From contig CAJAKT010000515.1 of assembly GCA_903940375.1 (NCBI GenBank), positions 1-30,264 of the forward strand: 30,264 bases of DNA. The letters are read 5' to 3'. The position numbers and the translations under genes were made by a program. Origin of the DNA: an uncultured bacterium. GTDB lineage: Bacteria; Actinomycetota; Actinomycetes; S36-B12. Below, one piece after another: positions 17,422 to 28,921 of the stretch. Numbering within the stretch: the stretch's first letter is position 1; every line of letters starts with the position of its first letter. The notes beneath the pieces are model-generated. The model saw only the letters and a list, made by a program, of their open reading frames with translations. It did not search any database and was not told where the DNA came from.

Positions 17422-19074
17422 CAGCCTCTGTCGCTGACGTCCTCGTCTCTGAGGGCCTGATCACCGGTGACCAACTGGCCGCCGCCGTCGCAACGGCGAG
17501 CTCGGTCGGCGAGCCGGTCCTCAATGTCCTGGTCCAGCAGGGTGCGGTCTCCAAGAAGGACGTCGTGCGATGCACGGTGCAGGCGGCCGGACTCGAGTTC
17601 GTCGAGATCATGGACATCACGGTCGATCCCAAGGCGATCGCCCTGCTCACCGGTGATCAGGCACGTAAGTACGGCGTCGTGCCCGTGGGATTCGATCGCG
17701 ATGTGCTGATCGTCGTGTCGGACTCGCAGACGGCGATGAACTGGCAGGTGCGCGACGACCTGCAGGCGATCACCCGTCATCCGGTGCGCTTCGCATGTGC
17801 CATGAAGGCCGAGATCCAGGCCCGACTGAACCTGCTGTACCGAGCTGAGGCGGAGCTCGGTGAACTCGTCCGCGACATGCTGGAGGACGAGGCGGCGATC
17901 GACATCCTCGCGCCGGTCGCTTCGACCACCGACGCACCCCTGGTGCGTTACGTGAACCTGTTGCTCAACCAGGCGATCTCCGACAGCGCTTCCGATATCC
18001 ACGTCGAGCCGAGTGAGAACAACATCCGCATCCGCTTCCGGATCGATGGTGTGCTGAAGGAGATGGCACCGGCTCCCAAGGAGATCCAGTCGGCTGTCAT
18101 CTCACGCCTGAAGATCATGAGCGAAATGGACATCGCCGAGCGCCGGATCCCGCAGGACGGCCGCCTCAGCGTCGTCTCGCGCGGCAGGAAGATCGATCTG
18201 CGCGTCAGCTGCCTGCCGACGGTGTGGGGCGAGAAGATCGTCATGCGGATTCTCGACAACACCGCAGCGACGATGGCACTGCCAGACCTGGGATTCTCGC
18301 CAGAGAATCTACTCAAATGGAAGCTGGCCTACGAGCGACCGTACGGGATGCTGATCGTCAGTGGCCCCACCGGCTCGGGCAAGTCGACCTCGCTGTACGC
18401 GACGCTGAACTCGGTCTCGCGCCCGGAGGTCAACATCGTCACCGTCGAGGATCCGGTGGAGTACCGCATCGTGGGTATCAACCAGATCCAGACGAATGCG
18501 AAGGCCGGACTGACATTCGCCGCTGCCCTTCGCTCGATCCTGCGGGCGGATCCCGACATCATCCTGATCGGTGAGATCCGCGACCACGAGACCGCGCAGA
18601 TCGCCATCGAGTCGGCCCTTACCGGCCACCTCGTGCTGACGACCCTGCACACCAACGATGCCCCGAGTGTGATCACGCGTCTTACCGAGATGGACATCGA
18701 GCCCTTCCTGGTCGCCTCTGCCCTCGAATGCGCGACGGGCCAGCGCCTTGCGCGTCGGCTGTGCGTGAAATGCAAGAGGCCCGCGGTCAAGACCTCGGCC
18801 GAGCTCGCGGTCGTGCAGTTCGAGACCCCCGTCGGGGTCGAGCCGACGTTCTTCGATCCCGTTGGCTGCTCGAGTTGCGCGGGCACGGGCTACCGGGGCC
18901 GACTCGCGATGCATGAGGTGATGCCGATGACCGAGGGGATCGGCAAGCTGGCGGTCCGCAATGCGTCGTCCGAGGATGTTCGTCGCGAGGCCATCGATCA
19001 GGGGATGCGTACCCTCCGGCAGGATGGCTGGCTCAAGGTCGCTCAGGGCCTGACCACGATCGGGGAGGTCCTGC

Positions 19075-19088
<14 letters not shown>
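17418..19088 (+). CDS. pilB: PilB/GspE-family pilus assembly ATPase
   Basis: A 556-residue extension ATPase. The N-terminal region (about 1-60) has two MshEN-like repeats (VLVSEGLITGDQLAAAV and VLVQQGAVSKKDVV). The second domain is T2SSE-type with SASDIHVEPSENNIRIRFRID. The motor core has Walker A GPTGSGKS (316-323), Asp box TVEDPVEYR, Walker B DPDIILIGEIRD and His box TGHLVLTTLH. A tetracysteine zinc site (Cys449, Cys452, Cys484, Cys487) marks PilB/GspE over PilT. It powers pilin polymerisation on the cytoplasmic side of PilC. The Arg and Gly residues of the MshEN c-di-GMP motif RLG are missing in the first repeat. Start overlaps the preceding small gene by 4 bases. Confidence 0.95.
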
Positions 19089-20467
<1,379 letters not shown>

Positions 20468-20481
<14 letters not shown>

Positions 20482-21688
20482 GTACATCGTCAAGGCGCGG
20501 GCTCGGTCGGGGCGGCTCGTCGAGTCCAAGCTGAAGGCGGTCAGCGAGGCCGAGGCACTCTCGCGGATCCGTCAGCAGGGCATGACGCCGATCGCCGTCG
20601 AGACCGCCAACACGGGCCTCAACAAGGAGATCCGCTTCGGCAAGGGCAAGGTGAAACTCAAGGACCTGGCCATCTTCTCGCGGCAGTTCGCGACGATGCT
20701 GAGCTCGGGACTTCCGATCCTGCGCTGTCTGGCGATCCTCGCTGACCAGACCGAGAGCGTCCGGCTTCGCGACCTGCTGGTCGAGATTCGCGATCAGGTC
20801 GAGAAGGGCGAGTCACTCTCCGAGTCGCTGTCGCGGCACAAGGAGTTCCCGCCGATCATGGTCAGCATGGTGCGCGCCGGCGAGGTCGGCGGCTTCCTCG
20901 ACACCACGATGATGCAGATCGCCGAGTCGCTTGAGGCAGACGTCCGCCTGCGCGGGAAGATCAAGGCCGCGCTGACGTATCCGATTGCCGTCGCTGTCAT
21001 CGCGGTACTCATCACGACCGGCATGCTCATCTTCATCGTTCCGGTCTTCGCCGGACTGTTCGCGTCCTTCGGCGGCGAGCTTCCGCTGCCCACGCGGATC
21101 CTTGTCACCGCATCCGACATCATCAAGAACCCGGCGTTCTTCGTCCCTGTGCTCGTCATCATCATCGGCGGCAGCATGTGGTACCGCCGGAAGAAGAACT
21201 CGCCGGCTGTCCGCCGCGTGGTCGACCCGCTGAAGTTCCGGATCCCGGTGTTCGGCAACCTGTTCCAGAAGGTCGCACTGGCGCGCTTCACCCGCAACTT
21301 CGCGACCCTGCTGCACGCCGGTGTCCCGATCCTCAGCGCCCTCGACATCGTCGGCGACACATCGGGCAACGTCGTCATCTCGCAGGCCGTGGTTGCGGTC
21401 AAGGAGAGCGTTCGGCAGGGCACGGGTATCGCCAAGCCGTTGAAGGAGCACACCGTCTTCCCCGAGATGGTCGTGCAGATGATCGCGGTCGGCGAGGACA
21501 CCGGCGCCCTCGACACCATGCTCCGCAAGATCGCTGACTTCTACGACCAGGAGGTCGAGGCCACGACGGAGCAGCTGATGGCCCTGATCGAGCCGATCAT
21601 GATCATGGTGCTCGGCGGCGTGGTCGGCGGCATGATCATCGCGATGTACATGCCGATCTTCAAGATCTTCGACCTGATCAAGAAGTGA
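20468..21688 (+). CDS. pilC: PilC/GspF assembly platform protein
   Basis: A 406-residue integral membrane protein with two T2SSF domains. The first has LAIFSRQFATMLSSGLPILR and the second ARFTRNFATLLHAGVPIL, the typical PilC pair. Each is followed by hydrophobic helices (for example ALTYPIAVAVIAVLITTGML and IMIMVLGGVVGGMIIAMYMP). PilC connects the motor ATPases in the cytoplasm to pilin insertion. The start at 20468 overlaps pilT by 14 bases; an upstream in-frame ATG at 20429 lies inside pilT and gives a non-conserved N-terminus. Length is normal. Confidence 0.96.
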
Positions 21689-23733
21689 CCCGCGTGCCGT
21701 CGGGCGCGCTCGGGATTCCCCGCGCCTTCGTCCGGCGCCGGTGGACGGTCGTGCTGACCGCCGTCGCGGTGCTCGCCCTGCTCACGATGAACCAGGCCTT
21801 TCCGGCAGCAGTCCTGCTCGTGGTTCTGACGACCCTCGTTGTCATGCCGGGGGGTCGTGGGCGCTCGCCGTGGCTGCGCGATGCGCTGGCGTGGGTGCCC
21901 GTCGGGGCTTCGCTCCTCTTCTCCTCGGCAGTGCTGGTCATCGTGTTCACGGGATCGATGGGCATGTCGCTGTGGGGGAGCGGTCAGGGACGTGCGGCCC
22001 TGATGGGTCTGACCATCGCCATTGCGGCCGCGGGCGTGGCGCGCGGTGGCCGGGTGGCGGTGTGGTCGCCTGCCTCGGCTGTTGCCTGGCTGCCGGCTCT
22101 CTCGCTGGGCGCAGTTGAGGCCTATCGGTTCCATCAGCCGATGGCGTACTGGAGTCGTCCGGTCTGGGCGCTGACCGACTGGATGAACAACTCCGAGATG
22201 GTCGTCGACCTCTACAAGAACGGGCTGCTGGAATACACGTCCGCGAGCCAGTCGGCGGGTGGCGCACCGAGTGTCTACCCGCGCGGACTGCATGCGCTGC
22301 TCGCCTGGCTGATCAGCAGCGCCACGGGTACCGAGACCGTCCCGGCCGCGTGGGAGGCAGCGGTGACCGCTGTCTCGTCGACCGTCGCGGTGGTGTCGGT
22401 CATGTCGATCGCAGCTGCCTCGCTCCTGGCCGTCACCACCGCGCGCCGGCTGTCGGCACCGACCTGGCTCGTCATATCGGCGCCCCTGCTGACATCTCTC
22501 CTGATGATCCATCCGCGCATCTACCAGTTCCTGGGGCTGGCGGGCTTCATGACCACCGGCGCGGTGACCGTCGTCCTGTTCGCCGTACTGCTACTGGTCG
22601 ATGCCGGCCCGGAGCGGAGCGGATACTCCTTCCGATTCGCCGCGACAGCGCTGCTGGCGATGTCCGCGTTCTACCTGTGGCAGCTCCTTGTGCTCCCGGT
22701 CCTGGTGGTGGTGGGCTTCCTGGCCTGGCAGTGGTGGGTGGCGGGACGCCCGCGCCCGTGGCTCGTGATCCCGATCGTCGTCGTCAGCGCTGTCGCGTGC
22801 GTGCCTCTCGGTCTGACGTCGCTGACGGTCACAGGTGCGGAGCAGGCCACGCTGGCGGCCAATGTGCCGGGCGTTTCCGTGGTTTCCGTGCTGATCCTGG
22901 TGGGGTTGGCCCTCCTGGGAATCTGGACAGCCAGACCCCGTCCGGAGCCGCTTGGCATGGCCGTGACCCTGCTGGTCGCTGGGCTGGTGACCCTCGGCCT
23001 GATGCTCACGCAGGCGCTCGGTGGCAGTTCCTCGGATGTGCCGTATTACGCGGCCAAGGTGCTCTGGCATGCCGGTGTACTGGCATTGCCCGTGGCTGTG
23101 GTTGCGTCGGGAGTGCTCATCCTCCGTGCGGCTCGGTCCGAGGAGGTGGCGAAGGTCACCGGCGGCCGGATGGCGCTGCGCATCCTCGTTGTCGCGGGGC
23201 CGCTGGTGCTCGTCCTGGCCTACGTGGGGGGTGGCCTGTCGTTCGGCATCATGCAGAACCTTGGTCTGCTGGCCAGCCCGCGTGGTCCCAGCCCCCAGGT
23301 GCCGATGGTCGTCCTCTCGGATCCAGCAGTGCTGGCGGCCGATGGTCGTCCGGTGCTGCCGTATCTCCTGCACCCGCAGGGGTGGCAGCTATGGCAGCGG
23401 TACGACGACTTCCAGGCGGCCCAGATCCTGCGCACGCTGGGAGCGGCGGTTCCCCCCGGGAGTGCCCTGCTGGGCCACCGGGCCGACGAGGTGTGCACCT
23501 GGCTGGCTGCCAATCCGGATGCAATCCGCCTCACGGGGCCACGGCTCGGTTACGAGGAGCTCATCAGCCGTGGCTGCCCCGCCGCGATCGTCAGGCCCGA
23601 TCAGTGGACCGTGCTCGTGACGCCGGCCGACTGGTGGCGGGACACCAGCTGGGAGGCGACGGGCGGGGCCCCGGACCCGTCAATCCGGCCACCGGCCTTC
23701 CTGTTCTCCGAGTCACGGCCCACGGCGGCCTGA
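21685..23733 (+). CDS. Polytopic membrane protein, possible GT-C glycosyltransferase (DUF6541-like)
   Basis: A 682-residue protein with about 12 to 14 membrane helices and a C-terminal soluble domain (about 530-682). The GTG start overlaps the pilC stop by 4 bases. Between helices, around residue 165, MNNSEMVVDLYKNGLLEYTS followed by VYPRGLHALLAWL resembles the extracytoplasmic loop seen in actinobacterial multi-TM proteins of DUF6541 type, thought to be related to GT-C glycosyltransferases. No clear DxD or other acidic catalytic motif was found in the first loop, so the enzymatic call is weak. Its place between pilC and the major pilin suggests pilin glycosylation or another modification of surface structures. 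Confidence 0.6.
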   Translation: MTRVPSGALGIPRAFVRRRWTVVLTAVAVLALLTMNQAFPAAVLLVVLTTLVVMPGGRGRSPWLRDALAWVPVGASLLFSSAVLVIVFTGSMGMSLWGSGQGRAALMGLTIAIAAAGVARGGRVAVWSPASAVAWLPALSLGAVEAYRFHQPMAYWSRPVWALTDWMNNSEMVVDLYKNGLLEYTSASQSAGGAPSVYPRGLHALLAWLISSATGTETVPAAWEAAVTAVSSTVAVVSVMSIAAASLLAVTTARRLSAPTWLVISAPLLTSLLMIHPRIYQFLGLAGFMTTGAVTVVLFAVLLLVDAGPERSGYSFRFAATALLAMSAFYLWQLLVLPVLVVVGFLAWQWWVAGRPRPWLVIPIVVVSAVACVPLGLTSLTVTGAEQATLAANVPGVSVVSVLILVGLALLGIWTARPRPEPLGMAVTLLVAGLVTLGLMLTQALGGSSSDVPYYAAKVLWHAGVLALPVAVVASGVLILRAARSEEVAKVTGGRMALRILVVAGPLVLVLAYVGGGLSFGIMQNLGLLASPRGPSPQVPMVVLSDPAVLAADGRPVLPYLLHPQGWQLWQRYDDFQAAQILRTLGAAVPPGSALLGHRADEVCTWLAANPDAIRLTGPRLGYEELISRGCPAAIVRPDQWTVLVTPADWWRDTSWEATGGAPDPSIRPPAFLFSESRPTAA

Positions 23734-23754
23734 AAAATTCTTCGGAAACTCGGT

Positions 23755-23781
23755 TCAGTCCGGCCCAATCCGGTCCGAAAC
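23755..23781 (+). promoter_or_regulatory. Sigma28/WhiG-like promoter of the major pilin gene
   Basis: TCAG (23755-23758), a 15-base spacer, then TCCGAAAC (23774-23781), followed by CCAAAGTG. It matches the promoter at 8086 in both boxes and in the downstream words. The start near 23788 gives a leader of about 60 bases ending in AGGAG before the pilin ATG. No other clear element is visible in the 115-base gap. Confidence 0.65.
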
Positions 23782-23848
23782 CCAAAGTGCCGGAACCACA
23801 CGGGTACGGCACCCCCGCAGACGAGGGTCTTTGGAGCAGGAGAATGAC

Positions 23849-24286
23849 ATGCTCACTCGCATCATGAAGCAACGAGACGACCGCGATGCGGGTTTCACCC
23901 TCATCGAACTGCTGGTTGTCGTCGTCATCATCGGCATTCTTGCCGCCATCGCCATCCCGGTCTTCCTGAACCAGCGCAACGCGGCCAGGAACGCGTCGGT
24001 CGAATCCGACATCCGCAATATCGCGACCGTCATGGAGACCTACTACACGCAGAATGACGCCTACCCGACCGCGGCGGCGCCGCTCCAGTCGGCTGGCGCT
24101 CAGGTCTCCAGTGGCAACTACGTCGCCGTCACGGTCGACGCGGCCACCGGCAGCTACACGATGGAAGGCTGCAACATCGAGGCCAACACCCCCTACGCCT
24201 ACGACTCGGCCGGTGGCGGTTTCGTGGCAGCGACTGGCACGACCTGCCCGACTGGTGCCGCTGCTGACACCATCGTGGTCAACTAG
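23849..24286 (+). CDS. pilA: Major type IV pilin (PilA-like prepilin)
   Basis: A 145-residue prepilin. The leader MLTRIMKQRDDRDAG is cut after Gly15; the mature protein begins FTLIELLVVVVIIGILAAIA with Glu at mature position 5. The mature length of about 130 residues is typical for a main pilin subunit. Two cysteines (in MEGCNIEA and GTTCPTG) may form the D-region disulfide. The start at 23849 is set by AGGAG five bases upstream; an earlier in-frame TTG at 23831 is unlikely. It has its own promoter and a hairpin terminator, as expected for a highly expressed monocistronic gene. Confidence 0.95.
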   Translation: MLTRIMKQRDDRDAGFTLIELLVVVVIIGILAAIAIPVFLNQRNAARNASVESDIRNIATVMETYYTQNDAYPTAAAPLQSAGAQVSSGNYVAVTVDAATGSYTMEGCNIEANTPYAYDSAGGGFVAATGTTCPTGAAADTIVVN

Positions 24287-24312
24287 TACCAGCGCCCCTC
24301 AACAGGGAGCAG

Positions 24313-24344
24313 GAGGGCGCGGCACCCACGGGTGCCGCGCCCTC
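24313..24344 (+). terminator. GC-rich hairpin terminator after the major pilin
   Basis: GAGGGCGCGGCACC pairs perfectly with GGTGCCGCGCCCTC (14 bp) around a CACG loop. There is no T run, but stems of this kind are typical terminators in high-GC Gram-positives. It starts 26 bases after the pilin stop. Confidence 0.7.
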
Positions 24345-24369
24345 AGCCCTGTCCGGCTCAGGAGTAGCC

Positions 24370-24419
24370 GGATATATCCCCAAAAGGGACCAAATACCCA
24401 TCATGAGTTCGAGCTCATG
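24370..24419. promoter_or_regulatory. Two palindromes upstream of the 24481 operon
   Basis: GGATATATCC (24370-24379) is a perfect palindrome. CATGAG-TTCGAG-CTCATG (24402-24419) has 6-base arms with a 6-base centre. Both lie in the 136-base stretch between the pilin terminator and the ATG at 24481, which has GGAGGGAGG as ribosome site. They may be operators; no sigma28-like box pair was seen here and the promoter itself is not clear. Confidence 0.35.
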
Positions 24420-24480
24420 CACATACATTGGGGAATGTCGTGATAGGACGGACACCAATGCCAGGACGGAGGGAGGCCAC

Positions 24481-24906
24481 ATGAATGCAGAGCACTTCGA
24501 CGAATTCGCCGGTATGCGCCGCGAGCTGGAAGTCGCTGTCTGCCTCGCGCCGACCAGGGCAAGTGCCGTCCCCGCAGCCAAGGCGCTGGCGGCCTTCCTC
24601 GACTCCGACCCCGGGACCGCCGTCCGGCTGGCGGGTCTGGCGTGTGACGACTCCCGCGTCCTGATCACCCTCGCGGTGTGCCTGGGCTCCATCGATGAGA
24701 TCAAGACCGCTGATCCGGCTTCGCGTGCGGCCGTCCTGCTCATCCAGCGAATCGTTGACGATCTCGCGGCATATGACCCCGCCTTCGTGACCCTGCCCGA
24801 GCCGGCTTCGGCCGAAGCGCGCCTGGCCATGCACGTGGTGGCTCGCAATGACGCGGGCCACGGTGCCGTGCTGGCCGCCGTCGGCCACCTCGCCTCGGTG
24901 CGCTAG
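24481..24906 (+). CDS. Hypothetical protein, first gene of the accessory operon
   Basis: A 141-residue soluble, helix-rich protein with no recognised family. The start is the ATG preceded by GGAGGGAGG; an upstream in-frame ATG at 24403 lies within the palindrome and is less likely. It is followed after 3 bases by the sigma-like gene, so the two are probably co-translated. It is Ala/Leu rich with no cysteines forming a metal site. A partner or regulator role for the next protein is possible but not shown. Confidence 0.7.
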   Translation: MNAEHFDEFAGMRRELEVAVCLAPTRASAVPAAKALAAFLDSDPGTAVRLAGLACDDSRVLITLAVCLGSIDEIKTADPASRAAVLLIQRIVDDLAAYDPAFVTLPEPASAEARLAMHVVARNDAGHGAVLAAVGHLASVR

Positions 24907-24909
24907 TCC

Positions 24910-26058
24910 ATGCAGCTCGATCCCGACGAAGGGGTCGATGGGTTGCTCGACCCGTCCGGTGACGACACGATCGTCACGGCAACGAATCGCGTCGGTCGCC
25001 GTGTTCCGAATCTCGTTGTCGCCGGGATCGATGAGTCCGAGATCCTCGCGTACGCCCCCGCGATGGTGTGCGACCGCGTGCACTGGGACACGGTGGATGA
25101 CTTCGATGCGCGGGCCCTCATCCCGGATCTGGGGATGCCTGCCTACACGCGGCAGTGGAGCGATGGACAGCATCGGGTGTGGGTGCCCGAGGGCAGCGGC
25201 TACGACGCCCGCGAGGTGATCCGCGAGTGGTGCCTCGCCCATGACGTCGAGGCCGTCAATATCCGGGTCGAGGCGAAGGTGCCGTTCCGGGATCTCGATG
25301 CCATCCCCGGGACCCTGCTGCCCGACCTGATCGCTGCTGCCGTCGACTGGCTCTACCCGCGCCTGTATGCGATCCGCCGCAAGATCGTCGCCGACCTCGA
25401 CCTCATCGACGATCAGGACGTTCGCTCGATGATGTACCTGTTCGTCTCCGACCATGCCGATCGGTACGACGCGGGGCGCGAGGGTCGCAACGGGACCCTG
25501 AACTTCCTCGCCTTCATGATCGGCAAGCTCCGGACCTGGCCACAGGACGCGGCGCGCAATGCCTACGGGCGGGGGGTCGTCAGTGATCGTCAGACCCTGA
25601 GCCGGGCCGCGGATGTCATTGCGGCGACGGAGCAGCGGCCGGCGACCGAGGAGGAGCTGGCCGGTGCGCTGCGTACGAGCGTCACGGACTTGCGCAAGCG
25701 CGAGCAGGCGATCAGCACCCTGTCGGGGATGCGCAACTACCAGTCGCTCGTCAGCGGATCTTCTGATGGTGACCAACTCGACCTGGTCCAGGTGGCGTCC
25801 GATGTCGATGTCGAGTTCGATGCCACGACCCATGATCGGAATGCGCAATTGACCCGATCGATCATGGCCGCGGTCAACAATCCGGAGTCGGGTGGTCGCC
25901 GCGCGCAGGACCCCCTAGCCTTGGCTGCCGTGTACCTCTCCTTCTGGGAAGACCTCAGCCGTCCTGAGGTGGCTCGTGAGCTCGACGTGCTGCCGAAGAC
26001 GGCCGCAGCAGCAGTCACCCGAGTGCTTGACTCCGTCGCCGCAACGGGTCTGCAGTGA
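24910..26058 (+). CDS. Divergent sigma70-like protein with N-terminal extension
   Basis: A 382-residue protein. Residues 1-140 are unrecognised. From about 145 the order matches a group 3 sigma factor. LYPRLYAIRRKIVADLDLID and FVSDHADRYDAGR resemble region 2.1-2.2; TLNFLAFMIGKLRTWPQDAA resembles 2.3-2.4, aligning with TRIRGSILDELRSQDWVPRA of the sigma gene at 29724. QRPATEEELAGALRTSVTDL (about 248) resembles region 3. DLSRPEVARELDVLPKTAAA (about 348-367) looks like a region 4 helix-turn-helix. Key aromatic and basic residues of 2.3-2.4 are altered, so it may be a promoter-specific sigma, a decoy or a regulator of the true sigma. The start has no good ribosome site and follows the previous stop by 3 bases. 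The assignment is by eye. Confidence 0.5.
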   Translation: MQLDPDEGVDGLLDPSGDDTIVTATNRVGRRVPNLVVAGIDESEILAYAPAMVCDRVHWDTVDDFDARALIPDLGMPAYTRQWSDGQHRVWVPEGSGYDAREVIREWCLAHDVEAVNIRVEAKVPFRDLDAIPGTLLPDLIAAAVDWLYPRLYAIRRKIVADLDLIDDQDVRSMMYLFVSDHADRYDAGREGRNGTLNFLAFMIGKLRTWPQDAARNAYGRGVVSDRQTLSRAADVIAATEQRPATEEELAGALRTSVTDLRKREQAISTLSGMRNYQSLVSGSSDGDQLDLVQVASDVDVEFDATTHDRNAQLTRSIMAAVNNPESGGRRAQDPLALAAVYLSFWEDLSRPEVARELDVLPKTAAAAVTRVLDSVAATGLQ

Positions 26059-26774
26059 GCGAAGGCCTCGCCGAGCCGATTCCGTGGACCTTCACCGATT
26101 CGCCCGGCATCCTGCTGTGGACGTGGGTCACCGAGCACTTCGCGGCCCGTATCACGGGTGCTGAGGTGGACAACGAGGACGATCCCGACGGCCGACGGAT
26201 CATCCGGTCCTATCAGTGGGATGTCTCTGATCTGATGCGTACGAACCAGGGCCTGCCCCGCCTGCTTGTCGAGGGCACCTCGGGGAGTTTCGAGGATGCC
26301 GAGGCAATGGTCCGCGAGCACGTCGGCAAGCTCTACGACCCACGGCTCGGCTACCGGCGCTTCGCCGGGTCGCTGGCATTCACCTTCGTGCTCTCGACCG
26401 GCGAGAGCGTCGATGTCGGTGAGTACATCGGTACCCGGTGCTCCGTCACGGTCCTCATGCCGGACCGTACGGAGCGCACCGTCACTGGTGACCTCGACGT
26501 GGCGCACTACAAGTGGCGGCTGTCGACCCCCGAGCAGGTACTCGAGATCATTCCTGAGCATGTTGTGCGGATCACCAACAGGTCGGAGATCGCCGAGCGG
26601 GCCACCGCCATCACGCGGAATGACTCCTACTCGGGAATCGGCCGCCTGTACAACGAGGAGCCGCGGCGCGGATGTACCGGCCGACCGGGGTTCACGATGG
26701 GTACGGTCGATCATGCAGGTGCACCGCGCTGCCCCATCCACGAGGCCGGCCTGCCCGACCATCTGCTCCGCTGA
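26055..26774 (+). CDS. Hypothetical protein with C-terminal Cys/His cluster
   Basis: A 239-residue soluble protein with a GTG start overlapping the previous stop (GTGA). The central part is mixed alpha/beta (LAFTFVLSTGESVDVGEYIG; CSVTVLMPDRTERTVTGDLD). Near the C-terminus RGCTGRPGFT followed by VDHAGAPRCPIHE offers two Cys and two His that could bind zinc. No family is recognised. It sits inside the operon running from 24481 to pilD, so a role in pilus biogenesis or its control is the best guess from context. Confidence 0.75.
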   Translation: MSEGLAEPIPWTFTDSPGILLWTWVTEHFAARITGAEVDNEDDPDGRRIIRSYQWDVSDLMRTNQGLPRLLVEGTSGSFEDAEAMVREHVGKLYDPRLGYRRFAGSLAFTFVLSTGESVDVGEYIGTRCSVTVLMPDRTERTVTGDLDVAHYKWRLSTPEQVLEIIPEHVVRITNRSEIAERATAITRNDSYSGIGRLYNEEPRRGCTGRPGFTMGTVDHAGAPRCPIHEAGLPDHLLR

Positions 26775-26786
26775 GGAAGGACGACG

Positions 26787-27994
<1,208 letters not shown>

Positions 27995-27998
<4 letters not shown>

Positions 27999-28807
27999 GC
28001 GACGAAACCCTGGTACTCGGTTTCGTCGTCGTCCTGCTCGTCGGGATCGGCCTCGCCGTCGGATCCTTCCTCAATGTCGTCATCTACCGCGTCCCGCTGG
28101 GCCTGTCGATCGTGCGCCCGGGCTCGGCCTGCCCCGGCTGTCACACGCCGATCGCCACCCGCGACAACATCCCGGTCCTGTCCTGGCTGGTTCTGAGGGG
28201 TCGGTGCCGGGTCTGCCGCGAGCCGATCTCCCCCCGCTATCCCTCGGTCGAGCTGCTGAACATGGTCGTCTGGCTGGCCCTGGCCTGGTGGGCGTGGCAG
28301 TCCGACGGGCTGGTGTGGCTGCTGCCCCTGCTTCTCGTACTGGGCAGCGCAGGCCTGGCCCTGTTCTTCATCGACCTCGAGCATCACCGTCTGCCGGATG
28401 CGATCGTCCTGCCGCTCTACCCCGTCACCGTGGCCGGCCTGGTGCTGGCGGGGGTGATGTCCGGGCAGTGGGCCGTCGGCTCGGCCCTCATCGGCGGTGC
28501 CATCTGGGTGATCGTCATCGGAGGGCTGTGGCTGGTCACGGGCGGGCGCGGGATGGGATTCGGCGACGTCAAGCTGGCCCCGGTCCTGGGGGTCACCCTC
28601 GGCTGGGTCGGTGTCTCTGCGGCCGCGGTTGGCCTGCTGGTGGCCTTCGGAACGGGCGCCGTCGTCGGATTGGCCCTCATGGCGACCCGCCGTGCCGGCC
28701 GCCGCACGGCATTGCCCTTCGGTCCATTCCTGCTGATCGGGGCCGCGATCGGCCTGTGGGCGGGTCAGGCGATCGGCTCGGCGTATCTGGGGCTGGTCGG
28801 CCTCTAG
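27995..28807 (+). CDS. pilD: Prepilin peptidase / N-methyltransferase PilD
   Basis: A 270-residue, eight-helix membrane aspartyl protease (GspO/PilD, A24 family). The N-terminal domain has the zinc site Cys46, Cys49, Cys71, Cys74 in CPGCHTP and CRVCREP, associated with the full-length bifunctional form that also methylates the new N-terminus. The catalytic aspartates lie in FFIDLEHHRLPD (Asp127) and GMGFGDVKL (Asp191, the GxGD motif). It processes the prepilins encoded at 8164, 9474 and 23849. The GTG start overlaps the preceding stop (GTGA). Last gene of the 24481 operon. Confidence 0.96.
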
Positions 28808-28847
28808 TAGGGCCCAGCCGAACCAAGAAGTGCTGACCCATTTGGGT

Positions 28848-28874
28848 TCAGGTGGTCCGGTCGCGTTCCGATAC
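28848..28874 (+). promoter_or_regulatory. Sigma28/WhiG-like promoter of the 28922 operon
   Basis: TCAG (28848-28851), a 15-base spacer, then TCCGATAC (28867-28874), followed by CCACTGTG. The -10 is the closest of the three plus-strand copies to CCGATAA. The -35 overlaps the right arm of an imperfect hairpin (CTGACCC/GGGTTCAG, 28833-28851) that may end the pilD operon. The start near 28881 gives a 41-base leader with AGGGAGG. Confidence 0.6.
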
Positions 28875-28921
28875 CCACTGTGCGAGGCTCTCCATCAGGA
28901 AGCCCCAGGGAGGTGGACGCG

